Assembly: GCF_030067675.1 (NCBI RefSeq)
Contig: NZ_JASJEV010000011.1
Coordinates: forward strand, 1 to 64,000
Source of the DNA: Chelatococcus albus
GTDB lineage: Bacteria > Pseudomonadota > Alphaproteobacteria > Rhizobiales > Beijerinckiaceae
Direction of reading: 5' to 3'
Length of the DNA stretch: 64,000 nt
Below the pieces are notes generated by a model that saw only the letters and a list, made by a program, of their open reading frames with translations, searched no databases and was not told the origin of the DNA. Shown in pieces: positions 24,657 through 33,272 of this stretch (within the stretch, counting starts at the first letter, position 1; every line of letters starts with the position of its first letter). Both the position numbers and the translations under genes were made by a program.

Positions 24657-25663
24657 ACGATTTCTGGGTGTCTTCCGGCCACCTGCTGCTCGACAGGGAT
24701 GCGGGCGGCGGCCTCCTGGTGACGGACGAGTTCCTCAAGGCTTACCTGGCGCGGCCGGAACTGATGCCGCCGGAGGAGGCCTGCGCGGCCGAGCGCGCGC
24801 TGCATGCGAAACTCATGGCGCGCCCGCAGGCGACGGTCTCGCCCATGGAGATCGCCGCCATCGTCGATGCCGACGCGCGCGAGAACTGGGAGCTGATGCT
24901 CGCCTTCCGCGACCGGCTCCTCGCGGCGCCGACGCTGGAGGCGGCCTACGGGCGCCTGATCCGCGACGGGGTCGCGCGCGTGCCGCCGCTGTTTCTCAAC
25001 CAGCTCGCGCACGTGATCATGCGCAATGCCCTCGACGGCTGCGACGACGCTTTCGTGGCGCGCGCCGGCGAGCTGTTCTACCGTCCCCAGCGCGTCTCGG
25101 TGCACGAGGGCAAGGTGCTGCTCGCCGATGCCGAGGTGATCGAGGGGCACGAGATGAACCGGCAGGCCTCGCCGCTCCTCGCCATGCTGGGCGGTCCGGC
25201 CGTCTGCGAACTCGACGTGCTGACGCGCGCCAATGCGGATGACTATTGGGGGCGCAGCGACGCGCACGACATGGTGCTCGACCTCGGCGGCGAGCCGGGT
25301 GGCCGGGCGGCCATCGCCGGCGCCCTCGAACGCTGGCTGCGGCAGATCCACGGTTTCGACGTCACCGTCGAGGCGGTCGAGCGCATCGAGGACGCCGATT
25401 GGCGCTGGTTCGTCGGGCTCGATGCGGAGGCGACGGTGATCGGCAATGCGCTCTGGCGCGGGGAGGCCGTCGACGAGGAGCGCCTGAACCGCGTGCTCGC
25501 GCTCTTCCGGCTGACCATGGACCCGGCGGTGCCGGTGCTGCCCCAGGCGGCGGGCCGGCCGGTCTATCTCCTGCTCGCCATGGGGCCGGATCGCATGCTG
25601 CGCATGAAGCCGCAGAACCTCGTGACCGGGCTGCCGGTCGCGGAGGCGGCGACGGCAAACTGA
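24653..25663 (+). CDS. DUF6352-type protein of the formate dehydrogenase cassette
   Basis: 336 residues, start ATG 24653 overlapping the previous stop as ATGA. The N-terminus MNDFWVSSGHLLLDRDAGGG and the segment FLNQLAHVIMRNALDGCDD suggest a helical cytoplasmic protein. A conserved-looking stretch runs RQASPLLAMLGGPA, and later come an NADDYWGRSDAHDMVLDL stretch and RFRLTMDP-like helices. No catalytic motif was recognised. By position and composition it fits the DUF6352 family that accompanies DUF3305/DUF3306 in Rhizobiales formate dehydrogenase loci; the family number is from memory. Confidence 0.65.
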   Translation: MNDFWVSSGHLLLDRDAGGGLLVTDEFLKAYLARPELMPPEEACAAERALHAKLMARPQATVSPMEIAAIVDADARENWELMLAFRDRLLAAPTLEAAYGRLIRDGVARVPPLFLNQLAHVIMRNALDGCDDAFVARAGELFYRPQRVSVHEGKVLLADAEVIEGHEMNRQASPLLAMLGGPAVCELDVLTRANADDYWGRSDAHDMVLDLGGEPGGRAAIAGALERWLRQIHGFDVTVEAVERIEDADWRWFVGLDAEATVIGNALWRGEAVDEERLNRVLALFRLTMDPAVPVLPQAAGRPVYLLLAMGPDRMLRMKPQNLVTGLPVAEAATAN

Positions 25664-25674
25664 CGGAGGATCGC

Positions 25675-26190
25675 ATGGCGCAGGAGCGCCTTACCGTCGG
25701 TGTCGTGGTGGAGCGGCGCAAGCTCTCGAGCCCCTGGGCCGACCATATCTGGCTGCCGGTCGCCGTCCTGCCCGACGCGCCCGATGTGGCGCCCTGGACG
25801 CCGCTCGGCGAGATCGCAACCGCCGACCGCTTCTATGTCGGCGCCTTCGACATCGACCTCTATCGCACGGAGACGGCGAACTACCGCGACAATCTCGCGA
25901 GCGGGGAGCCGAAGATCTGGATCGCCGCTCGCGCCGACGAGGGGGGGCATCCCATCCGCATCGCCGGCATCACCGCCGATCCGGCCGAGGGCGAGGCCTT
26001 CACCGAGGCGGGTGACGACACGGTGGAGGCGGTGCCCATGCCCCCCGAGATCGCCGCGCGGATCGCGGCCTTCGTCGCCGCGCACCACGTCGAGCGTGTC
26101 TTCTTCAAGCGCAAGCGCGACCGGGCCGATCCTGAGGCACTGGGAGCGCGTGTGTCTGGCCCGGGGCGCGCCGAGGGAGAAGAGGAATGA
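25675..26190 (+). CDS. DUF3305 domain protein
   Basis: 171 residues. LTVGVVVERRKLSSPWADHIWLP is the characteristic DUF3305 opening, and FYVGAFDIDLYRTETANYRDN and EPKIWIAARADE follow. The C-terminus is basic (FFKRKRDRADP). DUF3305 and DUF3306 genes occur as a pair next to Tat-exported formate dehydrogenases in many proteobacteria and are thought to act in enzyme biogenesis; no biochemical role is established. It starts 12 bp after the previous gene and overlaps the next by four bases. Confidence 0.8.
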   Translation: MAQERLTVGVVVERRKLSSPWADHIWLPVAVLPDAPDVAPWTPLGEIATADRFYVGAFDIDLYRTETANYRDNLASGEPKIWIAARADEGGHPIRIAGITADPAEGEAFTEAGDDTVEAVPMPPEIAARIAAFVAAHHVERVFFKRKRDRADPEALGARVSGPGRAEGEEE

Positions 26191-26897
26191 CGGGCGACAG
26201 CTTCCTGTCCCGCTGGTCGCGCCTCAAGCGCGGAGCGCGCGAGGAGGCCGAACGGCGCGTGCCCGACGTCGCGGTCGAGGAGGCGGCGAAGGCGCCGCCG
26301 GCCGAGGCGGAAGCCGAGGTTCCGATTGAGGAGCTGCCGCCCGTCGACACGATCGGCCCCGACACGGATCTCACCGCCTGGCTGAAGCGCAAGGTGCCGG
26401 AGAGCTGGAAACAGGCGGCCCTGCGGCGCCTCTGGTCCGCCGATCCGGCCATCCGCGATTTCGTCGGGCCGGCCGACTACGCCTGGGACTGGAACACCCC
26501 GGGCGGCATGCCCGGCTACGGGCCGCTTGGGGCCTCCGACGACGTGGAGAAACTCCTCGCCCGGGCGATGGGGCTCGACGAGGGAGCGCTGCAGCCGCTG
26601 ACCGCTGCGGCCCCGCCGCCGCCCTGCGACGAGCCGTCGCAGGCTGTCGCGGCGCAGGGTGTGGAAGCCCCATTGCAAGCTGTTGCGATGCAGCAAGAAA
26701 CGGCTTCGCAAGGAGCCGTGGTGCGCAGCGGGGAAGACGCTGGCGGCAGCGAACAGGCCGTGCCGACAGGGGTTGCCGCGCAGGCGCCGGAGGCCGGCGC
26801 CGATGATGCATTGCGGGATGAACCCGCTACCCCACCCGCCGCGCGACCGCTGCCGATGCGAGGGCGTCGCCGCGGTGGTAGTGCGATGCCTGTTTAA
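26187..26897 (+). CDS. DUF3306 domain protein
   Basis: 236 residues. The DUF3306 core spans about residues 1-130: SFLSRWSRLKRGAREEAERR, the ELPPVDTIGPDTDLTAWLKR segment and LRRLWSADPAIRDFVGPADY. The family-typical basic end (PMRGRRRGGSAMPV) closes it. Between them lies a Gln/Ala-rich low-complexity linker of about 70 residues (about 145-215) that looks like an expansion. Paired with DUF3305 by ATGA overlap. Probably a cytoplasmic assembly factor for the exported formate dehydrogenase. Confidence 0.8.
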   Translation: MTGDSFLSRWSRLKRGAREEAERRVPDVAVEEAAKAPPAEAEAEVPIEELPPVDTIGPDTDLTAWLKRKVPESWKQAALRRLWSADPAIRDFVGPADYAWDWNTPGGMPGYGPLGASDDVEKLLARAMGLDEGALQPLTAAAPPPPCDEPSQAVAAQGVEAPLQAVAMQQETASQGAVVRSGEDAGGSEQAVPTGVAAQAPEAGADDALRDEPATPPAARPLPMRGRRRGGSAMPV

Positions 26898-26913
26898 GTT
26901 CGAATTAGAAGCA

Positions 26914-26955
26914 TTGAAAAGCTCGCGGGCTCGCTGATAGGGTCCGCCTATCAGC
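26914..26955 (+). promoter_or_regulatory. candidate promoter and operator ahead of the YdaS-TorD gene
   Basis: A TTGAAA box (26914-26919) is followed after 18 bases by TAGGGT (26938-26943). A perfect inverted repeat GCTGATAGG-GTCCG-CCTATCAGC (26933-26955) covers the -10 position. It lies 35 bases before the start of a gene whose product has its own helix-turn-helix, so autoregulation is a natural reading. Box quality is only moderate. Confidence 0.45.
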
Positions 26956-26989
26956 CCAATTGAGTCGGGCGGACAGGTGCTTATCCGCC

Positions 26990-27766
26990 ATGCGTGATGC
27001 GGGACTCGAACGAGCGATTTCGGCTGCCGGCGGCGTGCGCTCGCTGGCCCGTCAGCTGGGCGTGTCGCAGCCGGCGGTCTCGACCTGGAAGAGGGTGCCG
27101 GCCGACCGGGTCCTTGCCGTCGAGGCGCTGACCGGCGTCGCCCGGACGACCTTGCGCCCCGATCTCTATCCGCCCGCCGATCCGGCGGGCGGGCTCGATT
27201 CGACGGATGCCGCCCGGGCGGCCGAATACGAGCTCATCGGCACCCTCCTCTGGCGCGCTCCCGACGCGGCCGTGCTGACGCGCCTGGCGAAGCTGCGCGG
27301 CGACGCGAGCGAGCTCGGCGTCGCGCATCTGGCGCTGGCCGAGGCCGCGGCGCGGACGGACGCGGATGTCGTCGGCCGCGAGTTCTTCGACCTCTTCGTC
27401 GGCCTTGGCCGTGGTGAGCTCCTGCCCTACGCCTCGTACTATCTCACCGGTTTCCTGCACGAGCGGCCGCTGGCCAGGCTGCGCGGCGACCTCGCGCTCA
27501 TCGGCGTCGAGCGCGCCGAGCGCGTGGCGGAGCCCGAGGACCACATCGCGATCCTGTGCGAGGTCATGGCGGGGCTGATCCGCGGCGACTTCGCGGCCGA
27601 GGGGATCGACGAGAAGACCTTTTTCACCCGCCATGTCGAGCCGTGGGCGGCGCGCTTCTTTGCCGACCTCGAGACGGCGAGGTTCGCCCGCTTCTACCGT
27701 CCGGTCGGCACGATCGGGCGGCTCTTGACGACGATCGAGGCCGAGGCCTTCGCGCTGCCGGCCTGA
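26990..27766 (+). CDS. YdaS-type HTH fused to TorD-family chaperone
   Basis: 258 residues from ATG 26990; a TTG at 26960 in frame would add ten residues. Residues about 1-55 are a YdaS/Cro-like helix-turn-helix (LERAISAAGGVRSLARQLGV, then SQPAVSTWKRVPADRVLAVE). Residues about 75-255 are a TorD/DmsD-type all-helical chaperone: FDLFVGLGRGELLPYASYYLTG carries the family YxS/TG pattern, with EPEDHIAILCEVMAGLIRG after it. Such chaperones bind Tat signal peptides of molybdoenzymes until the cofactor is inserted. The DNA-binding domain suggests that enzyme assembly state could feed back on transcription. The Tat-signal genes follow directly. Confidence 0.85.
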   Translation: MRDAGLERAISAAGGVRSLARQLGVSQPAVSTWKRVPADRVLAVEALTGVARTTLRPDLYPPADPAGGLDSTDAARAAEYELIGTLLWRAPDAAVLTRLAKLRGDASELGVAHLALAEAAARTDADVVGREFFDLFVGLGRGELLPYASYYLTGFLHERPLARLRGDLALIGVERAERVAEPEDHIAILCEVMAGLIRGDFAAEGIDEKTFFTRHVEPWAARFFADLETARFARFYRPVGTIGRLLTTIEAEAFALPA

Positions 27767-27796
27767 TCTCAAACGGATGCCCGAGGAGGACGAGCG

Positions 27797-27994
27797 ATGT
27801 CCGACAAGAAGAAGCCCGAGGGGCTGGACCGCCGTGGATTCCTGCGCGCCATGGGCGCGGGGGCCGCGGTCACCGCGGCCGTTCCCCTGACGGCCACCGA
27901 GGCGCAGGCGATGAAGCCGCCGGGCGACGAGGGCAAGGCGCGCTATCGCGAGAGCGAGCACGTCAAGACCTTCTACAAGGTCAACCGCTACTGA
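27797..27994 (+). CDS. formate dehydrogenase region Tat-signal small protein
   Basis: 65 residues. A twin-arginine signal DRRGFLRAMGAGAAVTAAVPL occupies residues about 11-31, and the short rest ends HVKTFYKVNRY. It matches the short Tat-target protein family (TIGR02811 type) encoded just before the catalytic subunit of this class of formate dehydrogenase. It starts after a GAGGACGAG site and ends 11 bp before the alpha-subunit gene. Its role is unknown; the conserved VKTFYKVNRY tail suggests it binds a complex partner. Confidence 0.85.
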   Translation: MSDKKKPEGLDRRGFLRAMGAGAAVTAAVPLTATEAQAMKPPGDEGKARYRESEHVKTFYKVNRY

Positions 27995-28005
27995 GGGAGC
28001 CTGCC

Positions 28006-30915
28006 ATGCTGATCAAGCGCAAGGACGCAGACGCCGCGCGTGGCCGCCTGCAGGCTCTCGTGGCAGGGTTCGGCAGCGAGCTCGTCGACCGCCGTTCCTT
28101 CCTGCGGAAATCGGGTCTGGCGGCGGGTGCGCTCGCCGCCGTCGGCAGCCTGTCGGTCGGCGCCGTGCGCAGGGCCGAGGCCGGTCCGACGAACTTCGGC
28201 CAGCCGATCGAGCGGCGCAAGAACATGTGCACCCACTGTTCGGTGGGCTGCACCGTGATCGCCGAGGTGCAGAACGGCGTCTGGGTGGGGCAGGAGCCTG
28301 CCTGGGAAAGCCCGATCAACCGCGGGTCTCATTGCGCCAAGGGCGCGGCCATCCGGGAGCTCGTGCACGGTGACCGCCGCCTCAAGTACCCGATGAAACT
28401 GGTCGACGGCCAGTGGCGGCGCATCACCTGGGACCAGGCGATCGAAGAGATCGGCGACAAGCTCATGGAGATCCGCGGCAAGTCCGGCCCGGATTCCGTC
28501 TTCTGGCTCGGCTCCGCCAAGTTCTCCAACGAAGGAGCCTATCTCAACCGCAAGCTCGCCGCCTTCTGGGGCACCAACACTTCGGATCATCAGGCGCGCA
28601 TCTGCCATTCCACCACGGTCGCTGGCGTCGCGAACACGTGGGGCTATGGCGCCATGACCAACAGCTACAACGACATCCGGAACTCCAAGACGCTCATCAT
28701 CATGGGCGGCAATCCGGCAGAGGCCCATCCGGTGTCGCTGCAGCATCTCCTCGCCGGCAAGGAGATCAACCGGGCGAACTTCATCGTCATCGACCCGCGC
28801 TTCACCCGCACGGCGGCCCACGCCACCGAATACGTGCGCCTGCGCCCGGGCACGGACATCCCCGTGCTCTACGGCATGCTCTGGCACATCTTCGAGAACG
28901 GCTGGGAAGACAAGGAGTTCATCAAGGCCCGCGTCTATGGCATGGACGAGATCCGCAAGGAGATCGCCAAGTGGACGCCCGACGAGGTCGAGCGCGTCTC
29001 CGGCGTGCCCGGTGAGCAGTTGAAGCGCGTCGCGGAGATGTTCGCCAAGCAGAAGCCGGCGACGCTCATCTGGTGCATGGGCCAGACACAGCACACGGTG
29101 GGCACGGCGAACGTGCGGGCGAGCTGCGTCCTCCTGCTTGCCACCGGCAATGTCGGCGGCCCCGGCAGCGGCGCCAACATCTTCCGCGGCCATTGCAACG
29201 TGCAGGGCGCCACCGACCTCGGCCTCGACGTCACGACCCTGCCGCTCTACTACGGCCTGACCGAGGCGGCCTGGAAGCACTGGTGCCGCGTTTGGGAGGT
29301 CGACTACGACTGGATGGTGTCGCGCTTCGCCTCGAAGAAGGCGATGGAGCAGCCCGGCATCCCCTCGACGCGCTGGTTCGACGCCGTCCTCTTGCCGAAG
29401 GATCAGGTGGAGCAGCCCGACAACGTGCGCGCCATGGTGGTCTTCGGCCACGGCGGCAACACCGTCACGCGCATGCCGGAGATGGTGAAGGGCCTCGAGA
29501 AGCTCGACCTTCTCGTCATCGCCGACCCGCATCCGACGACATTCGCCGCGGTCTCCAACCGCAGGAACGGCACCTATCTCCTGCCCATGTGCACGCAGCT
29601 CGAAACGTCGGGCTCGCGCACGGCCTCGAACCGCTCGCTGCAGTGGGGCGAGCAGATCGTCAAGCCGATCTTCGAGTCGAAGGACGACTACGAGGTCATG
29701 TACCTCCTGGCGAAGAAGCTCGGCTTCGCCGACAAGATGTTCAGGAACATCAAGGTCGAGGGCAACCGCCCGTCGCCGGAGGACATCCTGCGCGAGATCA
29801 ACCGCGGCGGCTGGTCCACGGGCTATTCCGGCCAGTCGCCGGAACGCCTGAAGGCGCACATGAAGAACCAGGAGAAGTTCGACCTGGTGACGCTGCGCGC
29901 CCCGAAGGACGATCCGGAGGTGGGCGGGGACTACTACGGCCTGCCGTGGCCCTGCTGGGGCTCGCCCGAGATCAGGCATCCGGGCACGCCGATCCTCTAC
30001 AACACGAACCTGCACGTGAAGGATGGCGGCGGCACCTTCCGGGCCCGCTTCGGCGTGGAGAGGAACGGCGCGACCCTGCTCGCCGAGGGCTCCTATTCGA
30101 TGGGCTCGGAGCTGAAGGACGGCTATCCCGAGTTCACGCTCGCCGTGCTGAAGAAGCTCGGCTGGGACAAGGACCTGACGGCGGCCGAGCTCGCCATGCT
30201 CGAACGCGTCGGCGGCTCGCCCGAGGGCGCCGACAAGGTGTCCTGGGCGACCGACCTGTCGGGCGGCATCATCCGCGTCTGCCTCGAGCACGGCGTCATG
30301 CCCTATGGCAACGCCAAGGCACGGGCGGTGGCCTGGAACCTGCCCGATCCGATCCCGACGCATCGCGAGCCGATCTACTCGCCGCGGCCCGATCTCGTTG
30401 CGAAGTATCCGACGCTGCCCGACACGCGCGCCTTCCGTGTGCCGAACATCGGCTTCACGGTGCAGAAGGCGGTGGTGGACAAGGGCCTCGCGAAGGAGTT
30501 CCCGATCATCCTCACCTCCGGTCGTCTGGTTGAATATGAGGGCGGCGGCGAGGAGACGCGCTCCAACAAGTGGCTGGCCGAGCTGCAGCAGGACATGTTC
30601 GTCGAGATCAACACGGCGGACGCGGCCGAGCGCGGCATCAAGGACGGCGCCTGGGTGTGGGTCTACGGCGCCGCCAATGACGCCAGGACCCGCGTCAGGG
30701 CGCTGGTGACGGACCGCGTCGGCAAGGGTGTCGCCTTCATGCCCTTCCACTTCTCCGGCTGGTTCATGGGGCAGGACCAGCGCGGCAACTATCCGAAGGG
30801 CACCGATCCGATCGTGCTCGGCGAGTCGGTCAACACCCTGACCACCTACGGCTACGACCCCGTCACCTTCATGCAGGAGCCGAAGGCGACGCTCTGCCAG
30901 ATCCGCGCGGCGTAA
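28006..30915 (+). CDS. fdhA: formate dehydrogenase alpha subunit, Tat-exported molybdoenzyme
   Basis: 969 residues. The twin-arginine motif DRRSFLRK is at 28-35, the proximal [4Fe-4S] ligands are Cys75, Cys78, Cys82 and Cys110, and bis-MGD binding domains follow. The metal ligand is Cys200 with His201 (ARICHS), so no selenocysteine is used. It oxidises formate to CO2 in the periplasm. Together with the small beta and cytochrome b gamma subunits downstream it matches the FDH3-like membrane enzymes of Methylobacterium and the Shewanella/Campylobacter FdhABC group, rather than the longer E. coli FdnG/FdoG. ATG 28006 opens the Tat signal. Confidence 0.93.
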   Translation: MLIKRKDADAARGRLQALVAGFGSELVDRRSFLRKSGLAAGALAAVGSLSVGAVRRAEAGPTNFGQPIERRKNMCTHCSVGCTVIAEVQNGVWVGQEPAWESPINRGSHCAKGAAIRELVHGDRRLKYPMKLVDGQWRRITWDQAIEEIGDKLMEIRGKSGPDSVFWLGSAKFSNEGAYLNRKLAAFWGTNTSDHQARICHSTTVAGVANTWGYGAMTNSYNDIRNSKTLIIMGGNPAEAHPVSLQHLLAGKEINRANFIVIDPRFTRTAAHATEYVRLRPGTDIPVLYGMLWHIFENGWEDKEFIKARVYGMDEIRKEIAKWTPDEVERVSGVPGEQLKRVAEMFAKQKPATLIWCMGQTQHTVGTANVRASCVLLLATGNVGGPGSGANIFRGHCNVQGATDLGLDVTTLPLYYGLTEAAWKHWCRVWEVDYDWMVSRFASKKAMEQPGIPSTRWFDAVLLPKDQVEQPDNVRAMVVFGHGGNTVTRMPEMVKGLEKLDLLVIADPHPTTFAAVSNRRNGTYLLPMCTQLETSGSRTASNRSLQWGEQIVKPIFESKDDYEVMYLLAKKLGFADKMFRNIKVEGNRPSPEDILREINRGGWSTGYSGQSPERLKAHMKNQEKFDLVTLRAPKDDPEVGGDYYGLPWPCWGSPEIRHPGTPILYNTNLHVKDGGGTFRARFGVERNGATLLAEGSYSMGSELKDGYPEFTLAVLKKLGWDKDLTAAELAMLERVGGSPEGADKVSWATDLSGGIIRVCLEHGVMPYGNAKARAVAWNLPDPIPTHREPIYSPRPDLVAKYPTLPDTRAFRVPNIGFTVQKAVVDKGLAKEFPIILTSGRLVEYEGGGEETRSNKWLAELQQDMFVEINTADAAERGIKDGAWVWVYGAANDARTRVRALVTDRVGKGVAFMPFHFSGWFMGQDQRGNYPKGTDPIVLGESVNTLTTYGYDPVTFMQEPKATLCQIRAA

Positions 30916-30926
30916 GGAGAACAGCA

Positions 30927-31523
30927 ATGGCCCGCGTCAAATTCCTCTGCGACGGCGACCGCTGCATCGAGTGCAACGCCTGCGTCACCGCCTGCAAGAA
31001 CGAGAACGAGGTGCCGTGGGGCATCAACCGTCGCCGCGTCGTCACGATCAACGACGGCAAGCCCGGCGAGCGCTCGATCTCCATGGCCTGCATGCACTGC
31101 ACGGATGCGCCCTGCAAGGCGGTGTGCCCGGTCGACTGCTTCTTCACCACGGCTGACGGCGTGGTGCTGCACTCGAAGGATCTGTGCATCGGCTGCGGCT
31201 ACTGCTTCTACGCCTGCCCCTTCGGCGCGCCGCAGTATCCGCGCGTGGGCAACTTCGGCTCGCGCGGCAAGATGGACAAGTGCACCTACTGCGCCGGCGG
31301 GCCCGAGGCCGACCTGACGATGGCTGAGTACGAGAAGTACGGCGCCAACCGTCTGGCCGAGGGCAAGCTGCCACTCTGCGCCGAGATGTGCTCGACCAAG
31401 GCGCTGCTCGCCGGCGACGGCGAGATCATCGCGCAGATCTACAAGGAGCGCGTCGTCAAGCGCGGCTACGGCTCCGGCGCGTGGGGCTGGAAGACGGCCT
31501 ATCGCGAAGGCATCGATGTCTGA
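30927..31523 (+). CDS. fdhB: formate dehydrogenase beta subunit (four [4Fe-4S] clusters)
   Basis: 198 residues, ferredoxin-type electron-transfer subunit. Cluster motifs in order: CIECNACVTACKNENEVPW (about 13-31), CMHCTDAPCKAVCPVDC, CIGCGYCFYACPFGAPQYP, and CTYC with CAEMC toward the C-terminus. It has no signal peptide and is probably exported bound to the alpha subunit by its Tat signal. It starts 11 bp after the alpha stop with an AAGGAGA site. It passes electrons from the catalytic subunit to the membrane cytochrome b. Confidence 0.93.
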   Translation: MARVKFLCDGDRCIECNACVTACKNENEVPWGINRRRVVTINDGKPGERSISMACMHCTDAPCKAVCPVDCFFTTADGVVLHSKDLCIGCGYCFYACPFGAPQYPRVGNFGSRGKMDKCTYCAGGPEADLTMAEYEKYGANRLAEGKLPLCAEMCSTKALLAGDGEIIAQIYKERVVKRGYGSGAWGWKTAYREGIDV

Positions 31524-31605
31524 GGCTTCGAAGGGCGCTCGCGCCGGGCGGGCCGCAGGCGGCAGCGCCCGGCGACGCCGTCATATGCATACGGGAGGAC
31601 AGGCC

Positions 31606-32628
31606 ATGACGCGTGGGGGCTTCGGCCGGCGGATCGCCGTGGCGGCGTTCGTCGCCCTCTTTTCTGTCTGTCTGGCGATGACGCTGGCCCCGCGCGCCGG
31701 CTGGGCGCAGCAGGCCCGGCAGGGCGTCAACCCGACCGCCCAGGCCGTGAAGGAGGAGCAGCTCCTGAAGGAGCTCGACCGGGTGACGGGCCGGGTTTCC
31801 ATCCCGGACAGCAAGGCTGGCACCCTCATCCAGCCTGAGGGGCGCGAGTGGCGGGCCTATCACGAGCGCACGCTGCACTGGATCGGCGGCATCGCCATTC
31901 TCGGCATGCTCGCCGTGCTGGCGCTCTTCTATTCCGTCCGCGGCAAGATCCGGATCGAGCACGGCTGGGCGGGCGTCAAGATCATGCGCTTTACGACCTT
32001 CGAGCGCTTCGTGCACTGGCTGACGGCCTCCTCCTTCATCGTCCTGGCCCTCTCGGGGCTGAACGTCGTGTTCGGCAAGGTGCTGCTGCTGCCGCTCGTC
32101 GGCAGCGACGCGTTCGCCGTCTTCTCGCAATGGGCGAAATATGCCCACAACTACCTGAGCTTCGCCTTTGCCGCCGGCATCGTGCTGACGTTCGTGATCT
32201 GGGTGACGGAGAACATCCCGAACCGCACGGACATCGCCTGGGCGAAGCAGGGCGGCGGCATCCTCGGCCATGCGCATCCGCCGGCGGGCAAGTTCAACGG
32301 CGGCCAGAAGCTCATCTTCTGGTCCGTCGTCCTCGTTGGCGCGGCCATCGCCGCGAGCGGCTACGTGCTGATGTTCCCCTTCTACGGCACGAATATCGCC
32401 GACATGCAGGTGGCGCAGATCATCCACGGCGTGCTCGGCGTGCTGATGATCGCCGTCATCCTGGCGCATATCTACATCGGTACGCTCGGCATGGAAGGCG
32501 CCTTCGACGCCATGGGGACGGGCGAGGTGGACCTCAACTGGGCCAAGGAGCACCACAGCCTCTGGGTCGAGGAGGAGATGAGCAAGGCTCGTGCCGCCGG
32601 TGGCGGAGCGGCCGTGCCGGCAGAATGA
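31606..32628 (+). CDS. fdhC: formate dehydrogenase gamma subunit, cytochrome b556
   Basis: 340 residues from ATG 31606 (GGAGGA site). An N-terminal hydrophobic segment/signal (RRIAVAAFVALFSVCLAM) precedes a periplasmic loop, then four membrane helices. Candidate heme-b ligands are His in FERFVHWLTASSF, KYAHNYLSF and IIHGVLGVLM/LAHIYIGT. The DUF4405/cytochrome b561-like pattern and the C-terminal MGTGEVDLNWAKEHHSLW match FDH gamma subunits. It moves electrons to the quinone pool. Confidence 0.9.
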   Translation: MTRGGFGRRIAVAAFVALFSVCLAMTLAPRAGWAQQARQGVNPTAQAVKEEQLLKELDRVTGRVSIPDSKAGTLIQPEGREWRAYHERTLHWIGGIAILGMLAVLALFYSVRGKIRIEHGWAGVKIMRFTTFERFVHWLTASSFIVLALSGLNVVFGKVLLLPLVGSDAFAVFSQWAKYAHNYLSFAFAAGIVLTFVIWVTENIPNRTDIAWAKQGGGILGHAHPPAGKFNGGQKLIFWSVVLVGAAIAASGYVLMFPFYGTNIADMQVAQIIHGVLGVLMIAVILAHIYIGTLGMEGAFDAMGTGEVDLNWAKEHHSLWVEEEMSKARAAGGGAAVPAE

Positions 32629-32670
32629 GGGCAGGCTCGACGGACGTTCCCGTCGCGTGTCATTCTGACG

Positions 32671-32700
32671 ACGGGCGCATCCAGGATGCGCCCGTTTGTC
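32671..32700 (+). terminator. rho-independent-like terminator after fdhC
   Basis: ACGGGCGCAT-CCAGG-ATGCGCCCGT is a perfect 10-bp stem (32671-32680 with 32686-32695) followed by TTGTC, 42 bp after the gamma-subunit stop. The short T-run makes termination partial at best. It would separate the structural FDH genes from mobB-moeA. Confidence 0.6.
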
Positions 32701-32732
32701 ATTCGAACGGGTTCATGCAGTCGGATCACATC

Positions 32733-33272
32733 ATGCGCGTCATCGGTCTCGCCGGCTGGAGCGGCTCCGGCAAGACGACGCTCGTCACGCGGCTCATTCC
32801 GGCGCTCGCGGCGCGCGGCCTCAAGGTGTCCACCATCAAGCACGCGCATCACGGCTTCGATGTCGACCAGCCGGGCAAGGATTCCTGGCAACACCGGAAG
32901 GCGGGCGCCTGCGAGGTGATCGTCTCCTCGGCGCGGCGCTGGGTGCAGATGCACGAACTGCACGGCGAGGCGGAGCCGACCCTGCCCGACCTGCTCGCCC
33001 GCTTGTCACCGTGCGACATCGTCATCGTCGAGGGCTTCAAGCGGGCGGGGCATCCGAAGATCGAGGTCTTTCGCCGCGAGAACGCCAAGCCGCCGCTCCA
33101 TCCAACCGACGACCGCATCCTGGCGGTGGCGAGCGACACGCCCTTTCCCGGGGCGGGCCGGCCGGTGGTCTCCCTGGACGACATCGCGGCGATCGCGGAC
33201 ATGGTGCTGCGCTACGCCGAACCGATCGAGGCCGTGGCGCGGAGGCTCGAGGTCCATGGCGCAGCTCAGTGA
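32733..33272 (+). CDS. mobB: molybdopterin-guanine dinucleotide biosynthesis protein MobB
   Basis: 179 residues. The P-loop GWSGSGKTTL is at residues about 8-17, STIKHAHHGFDVDQPGKDSW follows as in MobB, then VEGFKRAGHPKIEVFR. MobB is a GTP-binding helper of MobA in MGD formation. ATG 32733 was chosen; an in-frame ATG at 32715 would add six residues. It overlaps moeA by 17 bases. MobA is encoded about 14 kb upstream in the same island. Confidence 0.9.
   Translation: MRVIGLAGWSGSGKTTLVTRLIPALAARGLKVSTIKHAHHGFDVDQPGKDSWQHRKAGACEVIVSSARRWVQMHELHGEAEPTLPDLLARLSPCDIVIVEGFKRAGHPKIEVFRRENAKPPLHPTDDRILAVASDTPFPGAGRPVVSLDDIAAIADMVLRYAEPIEAVARRLEVHGAAQ

Noticed and set aside
28600-28612. Possible selenocysteine codon in the formate dehydrogenase alpha subunit
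   Set aside because: The metal-ligand codon is TGC (Cys200, followed by His); there is no in-frame TGA. The same holds for the NAD-linked enzyme (Cys371).
27988-30927. 979-codon minus-strand open frame across fdhA
   Set aside because: Exact antisense of the formate dehydrogenase catalytic subunit; composition is that of a reverse-strand shadow.
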